DNA of 64,000 nucleotides from Takakia lepidozioides (GCA_030704615.1 CM060734.1:14632001-14696000), one strand, 5' to 3'. Shown: positions 10,501 to 22,892, counted from the first letter of the stretch. Translations and numbers: made by a program. Notes: generated by a model not told the origin, from the letters alone.

Positions 10501-13185
10501 GCAATAGGAAGCAACTTCACAAGCTGACTCTTGTGTTGCTCCCTTGCTTTCAATCCAGCCTGTCTCATTGTATCTTCAAGGCCCTCTTGACTCTTTGGCC
10601 CCTCAGCAAGTTTGTAAGCTTCCCCCGCCATGCGTTGGGCCTCAACAATATCATGCTGCAAAAGAACCAAAACAGTTCATAACATGAACCAGAGGTGAAT
10701 CTTGTCTATGGATGCAAAGAATGAAACTTGGTTAAGACATGATGTTACCTTGTACAAAATCTCTGTCATTGCATGGACTGTCAGGTTATACCAAGTCTTT
10801 CCTGCTTTCTTGATGCATTCGTCGTATTGCTCTTTCCTCAATACATTCTTCCATTCAGAGACAGGTGTAAGGCCAATCATATTGACCTTGCAAACCAAGT
10901 GCACAAATTTGGATGTAACATGTGCCCTCTCTGTTGCCCTGCACATATAAAATATGATCATTAGAAAGAAGATGTGTATATGTACATCCATTGAGCAAGA
11001 ACATGACAACATTGAACATGAAAGTAAATGAAGAATAGAAAGGAAACTCACACATTCACTCCATCCAAGATGGACCTGAGGGAACCACGATTTTCAATGT
11101 CCGCATTGAGCACCCAACTTGTCACACAGACATGTCTTGACAAGTTGGCCCCATGAACTTCATTGATATAGGGATACCATGCTTGAAGCCTATGATTCCC
11201 ATCCCAGACATGAAACATCTTCCCCCGAAGATGATGCAACTTTGGCTTGGACTCAAGATACTTCTCAAACTCATCATTGACTATTTTCCAATGACTATCC
11301 CATGTAGAGATGATATCAGGACCTACATCTACAGTAGATCCATCAATCCCCTCAACAGAAACATAGAACACGGCTGCTCCTGGATGGTATCCAGAATAGA
11401 AGTCTCCTCTAAGCTTTAGGATGTCGTTGGCAAGGGCGGGCCTAACAACCTGCATAGAAATCATGCGACACAATGGAATGTCCATAACTCCATCCTCAAT
11501 GAGGAGGGACCTGAAAGTTACATTCAGATCTTGTTTCTTTTCCAGAATAATTGCCTGTTTGGCATCTAGAGAAAGAGGATCACTAGATGTTGTATCCTCT
11601 TCATACTCATCTGCCCCCCAATTCCCTGCATCAATGTCGTCAATAATGGTTGCAAGCGTCCCGGCCTCCACAGCTTCAGTTGTAGTAGTAATTTCCTAAT
11701 TCCATAGACCAAAAGAGTTCAAGATGTCAGTGTATGAGAAGAGCACATGTGTGAATGTATAATATGTAAAAAGAGCAGTTTAGTGTCATGGTTGCACGAA
11801 GAAAACAAATGAATTTGGATAGTCAACTAATTCCATGAATATCCTTGTCTTTCAAAGCTTACAACTTGCAGCAGAATACAGGCGTGAGCATCCCGACAGA
11901 GGACCTCTGACCACCTACGTCCGGCGCATATGACACATATGTGCAACCAACTCAAAATTTGACAAGATTTGAGGCCCTTGAAGAAATTTTTGCTCAAGGA
12001 GCTCCAAGCATATGCGCCGGCGCATACCATGGAATGGAGGTTGTAGCCAAATATACAGGAGCACCTTGAAAGATCAAACTAGGCCTATGGAAGCATGTGG
12101 AGTTGTGGAGGTGGCAACGTAGAAGCTTTGAGATACTTGAATACTGTGATCAACCAAAATAGGGAAGGTTCCCCAAGCGTCTGCGCCGACGGAGGTGGCA
12201 GCCTCGACACTTTGGAGCTTACGTAACACAAGGAATATACAACAAAAAACCAAGCTCCAAGCATCTCCGCCGGCGGAGATGCTTGCATGAGGTTCCTGAA
12301 ACCTAGGAGCTAAGCAAAAAAAGATTGTGCTCAATGGGTATGCGCCAGCGGATATGGCAGCCCAGCCCACTCGGAGCATCAACAACTTATGAGAATGCGG
12401 AGAAACAAAAGAGATGGAAGGGGGGGAGAACTTCCTGAAATATGTGAGCAGCCCTGCTGCACGGGTCTGTGTTGACAGAGGTGGCAGCCTTGGCGCTTTG
12501 GAGCTTCCGTAACACAGGGAATATGCAAAAAAAACCAAGCTCCAAGTGTCTCCGCGGTGGAGACGCTTGCAGGAGGTTCCTGAAACCTATGATTTGAGCA
12601 AAAAAGAATGTACTCAATGGGTATGCGCCGGCGGATATGCCAGCGCAGCCCACTCGGAGCATCAGCATGCGGAAAAACAAAGAAGATGGAAAAGGGGAGA
12701 ATTTCCTGAAACATTTGAGCAGCCCTGCTGCACAGGTATGCGCCAGCGGATACGCCAGCCCAACCCGCTCGGAGCATCAGCAACGTATGAGCATGCAAAA
12801 AAATAAACGGGATGGGAGTAGAGGAGCACTTCCTGAAACATGCGAGCATCCCAGCTCCAACGGTATGCGCCGGCGGAGGTGGCAGCCCAGCCCTTCCAAG
12901 CATCAGAAAAAACCAAGGGGAATGAGCTGTCTCCGCCGGCGGAGACGGTTGTGTGTATGTGTGGAGATTCGCAAACTTGTGAGACTTGAAGTGACTTAGG
13001 CATCTGCGCGCGGCGGATGTGCTAGATAAGGAGCAGCTTGGTGGGGCTTATGCGATGGCGCATATGCCTAAGTGCAGGTCATGAAAAAAAACAAAACTAC
13101 AGCTTACCTTCTCCGTCCGCAGCTTGCCTCTACCACCACCACCACCAGCAACGCCTCCCCCTCGAGTGTCCTTCTTCCTCCCCAT
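7562..13185 (-). CDS. ParB-like / DNA amino-methyltransferase fusion protein, family A
   Basis: Ten exons (minus strand): 13185-13108, 11695-11052, 10938-10749, 10655-10245, 10151-9916, 9731-9066, 8959-8644, 8529-8268, 8164-7945, 7835-7562. All introns are GT-AG. The predicted protein is about 1098 aa. Exon 1 starts MGRKKDTRGGG and is Gly/Lys-rich. A ParB/sulfiredoxin-like domain (about residues 95-240) carries VWDGNHR near 190. A basic KRKSRKRK linker precedes the methyltransferase: motif IV-like VDCPTG near 763, then motif I LDLTAGTG (about 927-935) continuing AARESGRHVFGLEGD, a canonical beta-class N6-A/N4-C signature with motif IV before motif I. Motif IV lacks the expected PP-aromatic residues. 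Two one-base breaks need correction: a run of ten G in exon 6 (eight or eleven restore the frame) and one extra base in exon 7 near 8815. The site and base methylated cannot be told from sequence. Confidence 0.85.
11915..13070. repeat. Family A palindrome array (CGCCGGCG core)
   Basis: About 13 short palindromes lie in intron 1 of the methyltransferase gene. Perfect examples are TATGCGCCGGCGCATA at 12011-12026, a 22-bp palindrome at 12261-12282 with core TCTCCGCCGGCGGAGA, and GTCTCCGCCGGCGGAGAC at 12929-12946. Mixed or imperfect forms occur near 11925, 12189, 12347, 12475, 12557, 12630, 12745, 12872, 13010 and 13058. Spacing is irregular (about 50-170 bp). Spacers share phrases such as CTTCCTGAAAC and GGAGCATCAGCA, so the array grew by tandem duplication. 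Confidence 0.85.
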
Positions 13186-14238
13186 CGCCGCAACAGCTCG
13201 TTGCCTCGGGGTGGTATAGTATAAGGCCGAGATGCGGCGCCTCCGTCTCCTCTTCGCAACGGGAGTCTCCAGGGTGTAGAGACTAGAGACGTGTTAAGTG
13301 CTTGTGTAGTTTGTGTGTGTTTGTTTGGGGGAGTGGCAAGGGATAATGTGCAAGTATACTAGACTACGTTAGTGTAGTAATGATACGGGGTTAGTCATGT
13401 AGTAATGGCAACAAGTTTAACTGAAAAGAAACAGTTTATTAACAAAAAAGTAGAGGTTGTTTCATTGAATAGAGCATGGCTTGTTGGTAAGGTTGTGGTG
13501 TATTTTCCACTAGGTTGCGGGTTCAAACCTGCCCCCGCCAAGGAGAGCGGGGGGAAAGGGGGGCTAAGGCCTTAAAAAGGCCAAATTGGCCAAATCTGAA
13601 ATGTGAACATTTTTTATACACTCTGGCGTTAGTGTTTTTGGACTACATGGGTTACACGTGGATCCTCAGAAGATGGTTGTACGATTGACATGTTACTTTG
13701 TGGCGGCGCCTTCATAATACAATATAAAGTAAGTGATAAAGTAACTAAATATTTTGTTATGGGTGTCTTAATCAATTTATTGGTTTTAGAGCGAATTGTC
13801 GCCACAAATACTTGTACTCATTACTCATACATGAGTAATCAAAGAACAAATCAACATACATGTCATGGGATTTGATTGTAAATAAATTGTGCCGTCTAGT
13901 GTGTCAGTTCATAGTTGGACGATTAATCAACGATTGGTTGTAAAATAAATGGAAACATGCAGAGCATTTATGTTTCATATGCTCATAAGAAGAAGGCAGT
14001 ACATTGGATTCTAAGATCTCAACAACGGCGCCGTCGTCTTAAAAATAGGGGATAGTCCATTTAGTTGTTTCTGTCAGAGAATAATATGGATGGAGCACAT
14101 GCCTCAAAAAATTTGGACCTTCTGGATTGATGATACACATAAGTAATGTAAGCCATTTAATGTATTTGCATAAGGTCTTGCAAGATGTGCGCTTTCATTC
14201 ATTTTGCATCTTCTCTCAAACTTTGAGGGCATTGCCAA
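13186..14238. promoter_or_regulatory. Divergent promoter region of element A
   Basis: About 1 kb separates the start codons of the two diverging genes, so both promoters should lie here or in the adjacent intron. A tRNA-like segment sits at 13470-13542. No TATA box or transcription start could be assigned with confidence. Confidence 0.5.
13470..13542 (+). repeat. tRNA-like sequence or SINE head
   Basis: TGGCTTGTTGG (13477-13487) matches the pol III A box, and GGTTCAAACC (13520-13529) matches the B box. Between them a possible anticodon arm (GTGG/CCAC stem) can be drawn, and the segment ends in CCCCGCCA. The acceptor stem is poor, so a SINE head or tRNA pseudogene is favoured over a working tRNA. 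It is duplicated in A' at 60449-60517. Confidence 0.45.
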
Positions 14239-17200
14239 ATGTCTACACCAAAATATGCAGTGCTTTCATGTCCACCTGATGCAAAAGTGGTTCGTTATCC
14301 TTGCAATGGAAACAAGTGCATTATCCCAGAACCTTGGTTATGCAATAGATTCAAACTTGTTCCGGGTTCAGTTTTTTTGGAGGATGATGGAGATGATGAT
14401 GCCTCCACAGTGTTGCTTCCAGTTTTCAATGACGGCCAAAAGCAATGGGAGTTGTTTCCAGACACTTTCTCCAAGTACCGTGTCACAGGTACGAGCTATA
14501 CACAGTCACATGATGAGAGGCACACTTCTATTGCAAGAAAGAACGATCAAGCTGCGACAAATGGGAGTTGTAAATTGAAGGAGGAGGTTGCAGATTCGGC
14601 GAGCTTGGGGTCTCATAATTCGGATTGTGTTGAGGTTTCTAAGAGTGTATTTTGTGGATCTCAACCTTCCTCATCTGCTCATACGGTCTTGCTTCACGAC
14701 ATGAAGCCTCGGAAAACTCCATTGGACAACACCACGTCTGATTGTTGCGAATCTGCGAGGGGTTTATCTTCATCTCCACGACTAGCAGGGGAGGCTACAT
14801 CTGCATTTCCTTCTGGTGTGTTGTCCATTTTGAGTATCTTGGCCATTGCTCGGAGGAATGGATCAAAAGGAGAGCTTTCTAACTTGGACTATAGTCACAT
14901 TCCAGTGCATCGTGTTCGGTGTCTTCCTCGAGCTTTTGATGGAAAAGTGATCCACGAACTCCCCCCCGTGGTCAAACTACGTACGGACCGTGGTTCACAG
15001 TCCCTCCAAGGCATGGACCGCAAGTTTGATGGTCATCCTTGGTGCAAGACCAATACCTACAATATGTCTGGTGTTCCAGATCATGTGAAATGTAGTAAGG
15101 TTCTTTGTGTTGGAAAGCTCATATGTCAAAGCAGCACTTGCCCCTTCTTCAAGAAAGAAGGAGAACGGAATGACCGCTATTGGGAAGGCAATGCAGACAA
15201 GGTGTTCATTGCAGGAGCCCAAGTTCCATTCAACCAGTTCAAGTGTAGTTTCTGCAAAGAAAGACCTTTCTGTGAGGCGCATTGTGGGGCAAGAATGTAC
15301 TATGTCACAAGTTCCCTTCCAACATATACACGTGTTGCAGTTCACGTTGGGTTTCATAACCATCCATGTGCCAAGGGCGAGAATAGAGAGGCTGCGGAAA
15401 ATGCATCAAGCATGATTCAAGAGCACGTTAAGATGAAGCCATGGTCGACCCCGGGAGCTATTTCCTTGTCAATGGCCCAAAAGCTCTTGATTGATCGAGT
15501 TCTTGTGGCTGATGGCACAGAGACAGTACGTCTTGAGGGAGAGGCTTTGGAAGATATTCTTGAAGAGTTTGCCCATGTTTGTAGCCCCAATGTGAAAAAC
15601 AAGGTCGCATCTGCACGTGTCAATTCCATCATGTCCATATTGGAGTTGAAGCGTCTGAGTACATACCATTTCATTCACAGCAATCTCCTTCCAGGCCAGC
15701 ATACTTCTCATCTCCCCATGTTTTCAAGATGTCTGTTGCTGGTCCCGGGAGTGGTGTTGATCTGTGCGTCGCATGAGTGAGGGGGATCTACGCACAAGTT
15801 GGGTAGTATTTGACCATGTCAAACGCATCAAGGATTGGACAACTCTTGCGTGTCATGTCTATGAACCATATGTCAAGCGAATGATGACCATTGCCATTTG
15901 CGATATGAAAACAGAGGATGCAGATGCTCAGGTGTTATTCTGGGAGATGATCAATGAACAAGCAAAACTTGCTGGCTTGAACAAACCAAATTTTGCTGGC
16001 TTCATGGCGGATGCAGCAGGAGCGAATTGGGCTGCTGTTCGAAGGGTTTATGGATCTGATCCCAATGTCCCAATGGAAGGTAAAGAAAGAACATGTTTAT
16101 ATCATTGGGCTGAAAGCCTCCGAAGACACACCAACGACTATATCTTGGAGGACTTCCGTGAAAGGCACACTCAGCTCTGTTATGAATGGAAAGATAGTGC
16201 TACCTTGGAGGATGCTACAACCACATACATTGCAATTCGGGCTTGGTGGCTCTCTTCAGGAGCATGCACAGAAAAGAGTCTGCCAAAACTAGATTCATGG
16301 CTTGCATGGTGGCACTACAGATATCGAATGTGGGGCCAATGGATGAGAGAGGACATGGATGTGGAGGCAGATGCAGATATGCCTACCACTAATTGTCTGA
16401 GGCAGTCCATTCTGCTTGGTGGAAGACAGCAGGCAATGGGAAAAAAATGAAGGTGGATCTATATGAGGCCACCATGCATGACATGTCACGAGCTCTTTTG
16501 CAGCAGGCAACATTTTACAGGCACACCACAGGAAGACATGGGGGACGGGGGCCGACAAAGAGGAGCTCATGTTGCGTCAAGCAGCTAGATCTAATAGCCC
16601 AGCAAAAATGGGTAAGGTTGTACGTGGCATAGTAGCTGAAACACACCATGCACACAAGGGGGTTCAATTGGAGGGAGACAATCGCACTATTCCAGTCAAA
16701 CGCAAGTTAGGCGATGAGCATGGTGGGCCAAACGAATCTTGGAGGTGTGATATGAATGTAAAGACTGTTCCAGTGCGCGCCACTAGGATGCCCAGTCCAC
16801 ACCAGCCATCTAGGTTTGTCAGCTCCAAATCAAGTCATGACATTCCTGGTTCTTCGACTTTCTATGAGACAAATCCACATGTTGCTATCCCTCATCAGCC
16901 AATGCAATGGGGAAATCCAGTGAGAGAGACACAAGACTTTTCCGATGCATTGTTCAGGATTCAGCGGACAGGTCCTGCTTCCATGGTTCGTTGTTCTGCC
17001 TTGGTTGGAGTTTCCAAAGATAAATGCAAAGCGCTCATCAGAAAAAGGTAAAGGAAGTCCTGCACCTTGCTTCACTGGCAAGTTACTAGCACCGAACATG
17101 AAAGAACCAAAACTGCAAGTTTTTTGGTTCTGCCCCACAGATGTTTTGTCGTGTGTTGGAGGGACCGTGCCATCCTATTGCTTGGGAAAACCAGGTATAC

Positions 17201-17778
17201 CTAACGTGTGGCCTGTGAAGGTTGGAACCAACCTTACACAAGAAGAGGTGGACAACTTGACCCTTGCAGGTTTTTGACTAGTCCATCCTCCCAACGTTCC
17301 TGATCCGAACTTTCCTGTGGGACCACTTCCAGTGGAACAACATATTCATCAAGGTGTTGTCCTTCCTGTGGGTAAGTATCCCAATACACGCTATGGGGTG
17401 CGCATTCGGCGTCGAGATCCGACTCCTCGACACTTGAGTCGCCAAGAGTCAGCGGAGACTCTTATTGCTGAGGTTCGTGGATTCAGAAACGTGCCTCAGC
17501 CAGGTTATGGGAGAATTTACCAGCTACAAACAGAGGGATCTACTAGAGCAGGATTGGTTTACAATGTATACATTGGTCAGTTTCCATCTTGTGATTGTCC
17601 CGACTTTGATGAGTTATCTGTCAAAAAGAAAAAACAAACATATCTACCTTGTAAGCACATGTACTTCATGTACAACGTGCATCTAGGATGCGCCGGGGCT
17701 TATGAAATCCACCAACCTTCCCTTAGCCAGTTAGAGGTTAGGGCTATGCTAAAGAAGGACCCTAGTTCAACTTCTTAG
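14239..17778 (+). CDS. DDE/SWIM transposase, family A (frame-broken)
   Basis: This single-exon frame of about 1179 codons starts MSTPKYAVLSCPPD. Domains in order: an N-terminal Cys/His region (about 270-380) with DGHPWC, CVGKLICQSSTC, CSFCKERPFC and HVGFHNHP, resembling WRKY/GCM-type zinc-binding domains of MULE-like transposases; an RNase H-like core with first Asp in VVFDHVKR (about 524), second Asp in GFMADAAGANW (about 589), CLYHW (CxxH signature, about 620) and Glu in TNLSEAVHSAW (about 720); and a C-terminal SWIM finger CDCPDF...LPCKH (about 1117-1137). Known enzymes of this kind cut and rejoin transposon ends. Breaks: one base is missing near 15768, another near 16395 and more near 16535 and 17045. 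A' is intact at the 15768, 16395 and 16535 sites. A TGA at about 17276 falls in frame before the SWIM finger. The superfamily (MULE, KDZ or other) is unresolved. Confidence 0.85.
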
Positions 17779-18006
17779 TGACACATGAAATGCACAAAAA
17801 AAGAACCTCCAACTTGTGCCGTTCATTTTCATGCATGTGACATGTAATTATCTTGTTACTACTTTATTCCAAACATGACACATAGCATTTGTTAGTACAG
17901 AAGTTCCTATTTTGGTTAAAATGGAACTTGTGTACCTGTCATACAAGTTTTCAAATTATAGAACTGCTTGGCATTACAAACAGACATGCAATGTGGTGGT
18001 TCCAAA

Positions 18007-18120
18007 GAGGTTTACTATTTCATGAGCAGAAACCATGAGCCATGAGCCATGAGCCGCATGAGCCGCATGAGCGGTGAGCCGAAGTCTAAGATACGCGGAT
18101 TTCATGAGCGGACTCCTCCA
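18007..18120. repeat. Left terminus of B with CATGAGC repeats
   Basis: After the terminal CTATTTCATGAGC, the heptamer CATGAGC or close variants recur about seven times in 80 bp. Further single copies lie near 18105, 18240 and 18263. Such subterminal clusters are typical transposase-binding regions. Confidence 0.8.
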
Positions 18121-18857
18121 AATTGGGAAATGCGGCAGATTAAACAAGTATTAAAATAATAGTTTTTTATTTGACCTTGCCGTTTTTGGACGTTCCAGAT
18201 CATGTAATGCGGCGAAGATATGTCGTCAGTAACAAGTCCGCTCATGGTTTTATAGATCCGCTCATGGAAATAAGTGACCGTGCAACGGGAAATCCAGTAT
18301 ACCACTGCAAAAGGACGTCGCATACTGGCCTGTATAGAGTATTCCGCGGTTTTACATGCCTTAACATTGGAATGAAGCTGACCCTTTTGCCGCGATTGAA
18401 CCAATGGAGTCTGCACCAATACAGTCTGCAGTACTTCACAATTCTGTCTTCTTCGGGTATTCGGCGGGAAAGGTTTGCAACTGAACTGGGAAATAGGGTG
18501 CCGCATTAGGGTTCGCACGTGCGAAATTTCGGAGCGGTTTGGTGTTGGCGAAGGCCGCCTCTGGGGGTACCTACGACGATACTTGGAAATTCGGCGCCGC
18601 ATTTCCTTGTCGGAGGTCGAATGAGGAGAGCAAGTTTTCGGAAAGCAGAAAAACATGAACCCTCCAACATACAAAAATACATGCACGTGGAAACAAGTGA
18701 ACGATATAGTAATATCTTAGTTCGATCAAAACAGGTTACTGGTAGGCAAGACATATGTCGGACCTTTGTGTGGCCAGAGTCTGAGGTACTGGCAGCAGTA
18801 CAGTTCTACTATCCGAAAAGGATGGGCGTACCATTGTATGTGGACCGCAAGCCAAGC
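18121..18857. other. Left subterminal non-coding region of B
   Basis: This lies between the terminus and the transposase stop codon. It contains isolated palindromes or half-sites of the B family, the clearest near 18585-18606 (GGAAATTCGG paired with its near-inverse). No gene is supported. Confidence 0.6.
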
Positions 18858-21800
18858 TCACTGGTCCCCTGGATCCATATTCAGAAGAGTGTGAACCTCC
18901 TGGGGGCTCAACCCTGGTGCATGTATGAAGTGATGAGTTGTGGAATTACAACGGAGTCTCTTTAGGTACACGTAGTACAAATGCTTGCAAGGGCAGTATG
19001 ATGCCCCCTTGTTCGCCATGATCTGGAAGTCGGTGCAATTGCAGGTGGGTAATTCTGAAATGGTGATGGTGTACACCTCATTGCGAACAGCTGAGCCCGC
19101 CGTGGCCATCTGATACACACGCCCGAATCCTGGTGGGGGCACTTCTGTCGAGCTCTGGATTGTACAGTTCATCCGAAGTGCATTCCCCATCCTTGTCTCG
19201 TTCACTTTTGAGGGAGGTCGCCGCCTCTTCGGTTTCCCCCAACGGTGTGTAGGATGCTTAGAGCTGTCGTGTCCCATTGTTCTTGCTCTCACAGGGGTCG
19301 GTGGTGGAGGCTGTGGAAGCGGAAATGGTTGTCTGGGGACGTCAGTGCGCTGCACCATCCGAAATCCTGCGGCGGTAAGGGCGTCGGCCTCAACCTGACT
19401 CAGATCGCAGCCTGGTTCCACCGGCCACACCGGGGGAGCCTCTGGCATTGTTGTATGCCGTACTTGGGCTTTCCATACACGCAAGTCATAATGTCGTGCC
19501 TGCAGAACCAGAACTGGGTGGTTGTCGCCTCCGCAAACTTTGCATGGACAAATCTTCCTGTAAAAGTAGGAGCAGGGACAGCCCCATCTGGATTCCTCCT
19601 TATCATCTCTAAACAACGTTGCCGTGTATCCACACGAATTGCGGAACACCTTCCTCGAAACGACGGCTTTGTGCGAGCAATTCTCCACTGTGAGGCAGAC
19701 ACAGTCGTCTCCACAATGGCTTGGCCATACTGCATAACAGCGGGCGGAATGTGGGGCAAGGGAGCGGTGGGAATTTGTTGCACGAAATCCCCGGTTGAAG
19801 GCGACGGCGATCTGGAATTTCTTGGGCTTCCACTGCTGGAAGACACATTGTGCGGCAACATGACGGGACCTCGAGGTGCTGTCCGAATGTTCCTGTCGGA
19901 TCTCCAGGAATCCTCTTCGCACCCGGGTTCCTCTTCAATCCTCCGCCTGACAGGGCGAGTCCGGACGTCCCCCTCTAGGTGTTCACCTCTGCGGTGCAGA
20001 GGCGTCCCTTTGATCTTCTCTCGCAATGCTGTCGCCCATTTCACTGGATTCTTGGACCTCGAAGCTGTTCGTACCAACAATTCCTCCCTGTCCGGCCCAA
20101 AGCCCCATTGTTTGCCGCTCAGGAACTTGTAGTACGTGGCTTGCTGCATGATTGCTCTGTCGATGTCCTCCGTTGTGGCCGTCACTACGTCCACCAGATG
20201 TGCGGCAGAAGACGCTCGCCAGGAGGAGTGGACCGATTCTGCCATATTCGTGTTCGGCATGTCCGTGTCGGAATCCAAGCACCGCTCCTAGAAGGACACA
20301 AACAACGGTGAGGGACCAATCGAAATGTCCGTAACAGAAAGACAAATGAACGAAAATTGACAGCAGCCTACCTCCCGCATGTACTGTCCGAACTGTCGAT
20401 ACCGAAAATGCCACCACCCCAACCAGCTGTGCAATGCTCCCAGATTGGTTGTCTCCACTGCACCTGACGTGTTCCACCAAGCCTCGATGATAGCAAACTT
20501 AACCTCCGCGTCATCAAATGTGGGTGCATCCTTCCACGCCGTACAAAGGACACGGTGTTCAGCCTGGAATGAGCTAGCAACAAATTTGGTAGTGTAGTGG
20601 GATAGACTCTGCATCCAATGGAATCCACAGGATCTCTCTTTCCCCTCCATTGGAACATTGGGGTCCTCACCGTACACACGCCGCACCGCTGCCCAGTTGG
20701 CCTGAGCGTTGTCTGCCATGAATCCCCTGAAATTGGGCTCTGGCAATCCCGCCCTTGCCATCTGCTCGTTTATGCCCTCCCACAGATGCATCTCGGACTG
20801 TGTGTCCTCCCCTTTCATCTCGCAGATTGCAATCGTCATGAGCCTCTTGGAGTGATAGTCATAAACATGCGCACCCATAGTCACCCACTGATGGTTTGTA
20901 ATTCGCTTGATGTGATCAAACATCACCCAAGCATTCGACAAGTTTCCAGTTGTCATGCGAGTGACCAAGTCGACTCCACTCCCAGGCCCACACGTCGACA
21001 TTTTGAAAATGTAACAACGATCGGATTCGCTGCCTTGCCCTGGAAACCTGCTACCTTGGATGTAGTCATATCCAGTCATTCGTTTCACCTCCAGGATTGA
21101 GTACATGTCCGACCCCCTGCCGAACTCCTGCTTGCAAGATACGATGTGATTCCGCACATTCGGACTACAAACGTGCGAGACGGACTCCAAGAGGTCACGC
21201 ATCTCGTCTTCGGTCAAGGGCTCTCGGTCGGAACCATCTTCAGACATGATTTTGCCAAGAGCAATCTTGTGGGCTGCCTTCAGCTGAATCTGCTTTGGTC
21301 TGGCTCCGGGGCTCAATTTCACCTCCTCTTTTATGATGTCGTGTGCTTCCTGCACAGCCTCACGCATGTTGCCTCTCGCCAAGGGGTGGCAGTGGACCCC
21401 AACGTGTATGCAAGCTCTAGTCAAGTCCGGGAGCAAATGGATTACGTAATATTGCTTGGCTCTGCACATGGACATGCACGTCGGTGGTTCTTTGCAATGT
21501 GCACACTTGAAAGAACCCGCAGGAGCTTGGCTGGAGACAATGAATGGATGATGCGTTGTGCCAGTCCAATCCGTCTCGTTTCTCCGCCCTCCTTTGGAGA
21601 GAAAGTGGAAGCAGGTGGGATTGAGGCACCTCAGCTTCCCCGCACAGAGGACATATCGTACACGAACACCATCAGCAATTTTCGTGCTACTGGTCTTCGT
21701 CACACACCAGGGGTGTCCGTCATGCTTTCGATCCATGTCTGTTAACATCCCGGAGGCTTTCTTTGACGAAGAAACAGGTGGAAACTCGAAGATGACATTG

Positions 21801-22464
21801 CCATCGACTTCGGGAGGCAGAAAAGTTACCTTTCTGACTGGGAATTTGGCATAGTCGAGAGCAGCCAGCTCGGAGCGAGAACCATCGAGGTGATGTTGTC
21901 GTAGGAGCTGCACAATGGACCGGGTTGGAGTTATGCTCGAGGGCACATGCGTAGCACCTACAGAGACGTCCATGCCGGATTTGAACGACCGTGTGGAGGA
22001 CATGGGTACCTCAATGCAATCATCTTCCTCGTCGGAAATGTCGAATACGTCCACACGAGAAGCTATGGAGGGTCTTGACGGTCCAGGTCGGGAATGATTA
22101 TCGTTGCATACCTCTCTGTTGGCAGTGGCCGCCTCTCGGTTTCCGGACTCCTTTGTGGATGGTGTGGGCAGCGACTGATTCGGAAAGGGAATGGGCATTC
22201 CCACAGCTCGGTACAGGATGGTGTCTGACGGGGAACGTGCCATTCGATTCCGCAACCTCCGTCGTTACCTAGCACGACAATGGTCTCGTCAACCTGTCCA
22301 GGAACATCCTTCCTTTCTTCTTCCAAATAAACTGTGCCCGGTTTGAGCTTGAATTTGGAACAAAGGTAAGTTTCAGTCACTCTGCAAAGTCCTCCCTCGT
22401 TTGGGATCCAGGCTCTCCCAAGTTGCGGAGGACAGCAAACTATAGCGTAGGAATTCGGAGCCAT
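18858..22464 (-). CDS. DDE/SWIM transposase, family B
   Basis: Two exons are proposed: 22464-20372 and 20287-18858, with donor GTAGGC and acceptor TTCTAG. The product is about 1174 aa starting MAPNSYAIVCCPP. The layout matches the family A protein. It has an acidic/Ser-rich N-terminus; a Cys/His zinc-binding region with DGHPWC, CAGKLRCLNPTC, CAHCKEPPTC and HVGVHCHP; a DDE core with Asp in WVMFDHIKR (about 516), Asp in GFMADNAQANW (about 582), CGFHW (CxxH, about 613) and Glu in TNMAESVHSSW (about 716); a basic, Pro/Ser-rich linker; and a SWIM finger CNCTDF...YCPCKH (about 1113-1131). Two one-base deletions break the frame, near 22232 and 19450. At the second, B' retains the missing base but lacks a different one nearby. 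Family A has no intron at this gene's splice site. Confidence 0.85.
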
Positions 22465-22892
22465 CGAACACCGCACGGAGTTGGCAAGTGCGAGGTTCAG
22501 TATAGCGACAGACCAAGGCTCACAGGCACCATCTAAGTGGATCTGCGGAGTCCATCGACAATTGGAAGTCGCACATTGAAGTGGAAAGTATTGTTTCAAG
22601 CTACATGCATGAAGGTGGGAGGTTTGATTCCATAGCCAGTGAGTAGGACAATGATGGCCGATTCGGCGACGAAATAACATCTCCTGACAGTTTCTCCTGA
22701 GGGTGGATCCAGCAGTATTCTCGGTGCAGACAGGAACGTTCGCACTGACAAGTGCCAGGACTGCTGGTTAAAACGGTCAGACAACCAAGTTGTGCTCATC
22801 AAGACTGGCCGCAATTGTGTTGTTTCGGAACAATGCAACCCATTGAGGTTCCAGATTTCCCGTCCCGAGTGATTCTGTCGATTGCTGGTGGA

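Larger units (their letters stand above)
7340..17778. mobile_element. Element A: transposase plus ParB-methyltransferase transposon
   Basis: This is a two-gene DNA transposon. A minus-strand ParB/DNA-methyltransferase gene (7562-13185) and a plus-strand DDE/SWIM transposase gene (14239-17778) diverge from a shared region of about 1 kb. A palindrome array lies in intron 1 of the methyltransferase gene. The same block recurs as A' from 54345 to the window end, near-identical apart from scattered one- and two-base indels. Terminal inverted repeats and target duplications were not found, so the limits given are those of the recognisable content. Confidence 0.75.

Noticed and set aside
12379-12903. 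Overlapping open frames on both strands of the family A array
   Set aside because: Repetitive Ala/Gly/Ser phrases derive from the CGCCGGCG palindromes and their spacers. The region is intron 1 of the methyltransferase gene.
20288-20371. C-terminal extension of the 655-codon transposase frame past REV
   Set aside because: The extra residues are read-through of an intron. The in-phase donor and acceptor connect to the exon with TNMAESVHSSW.
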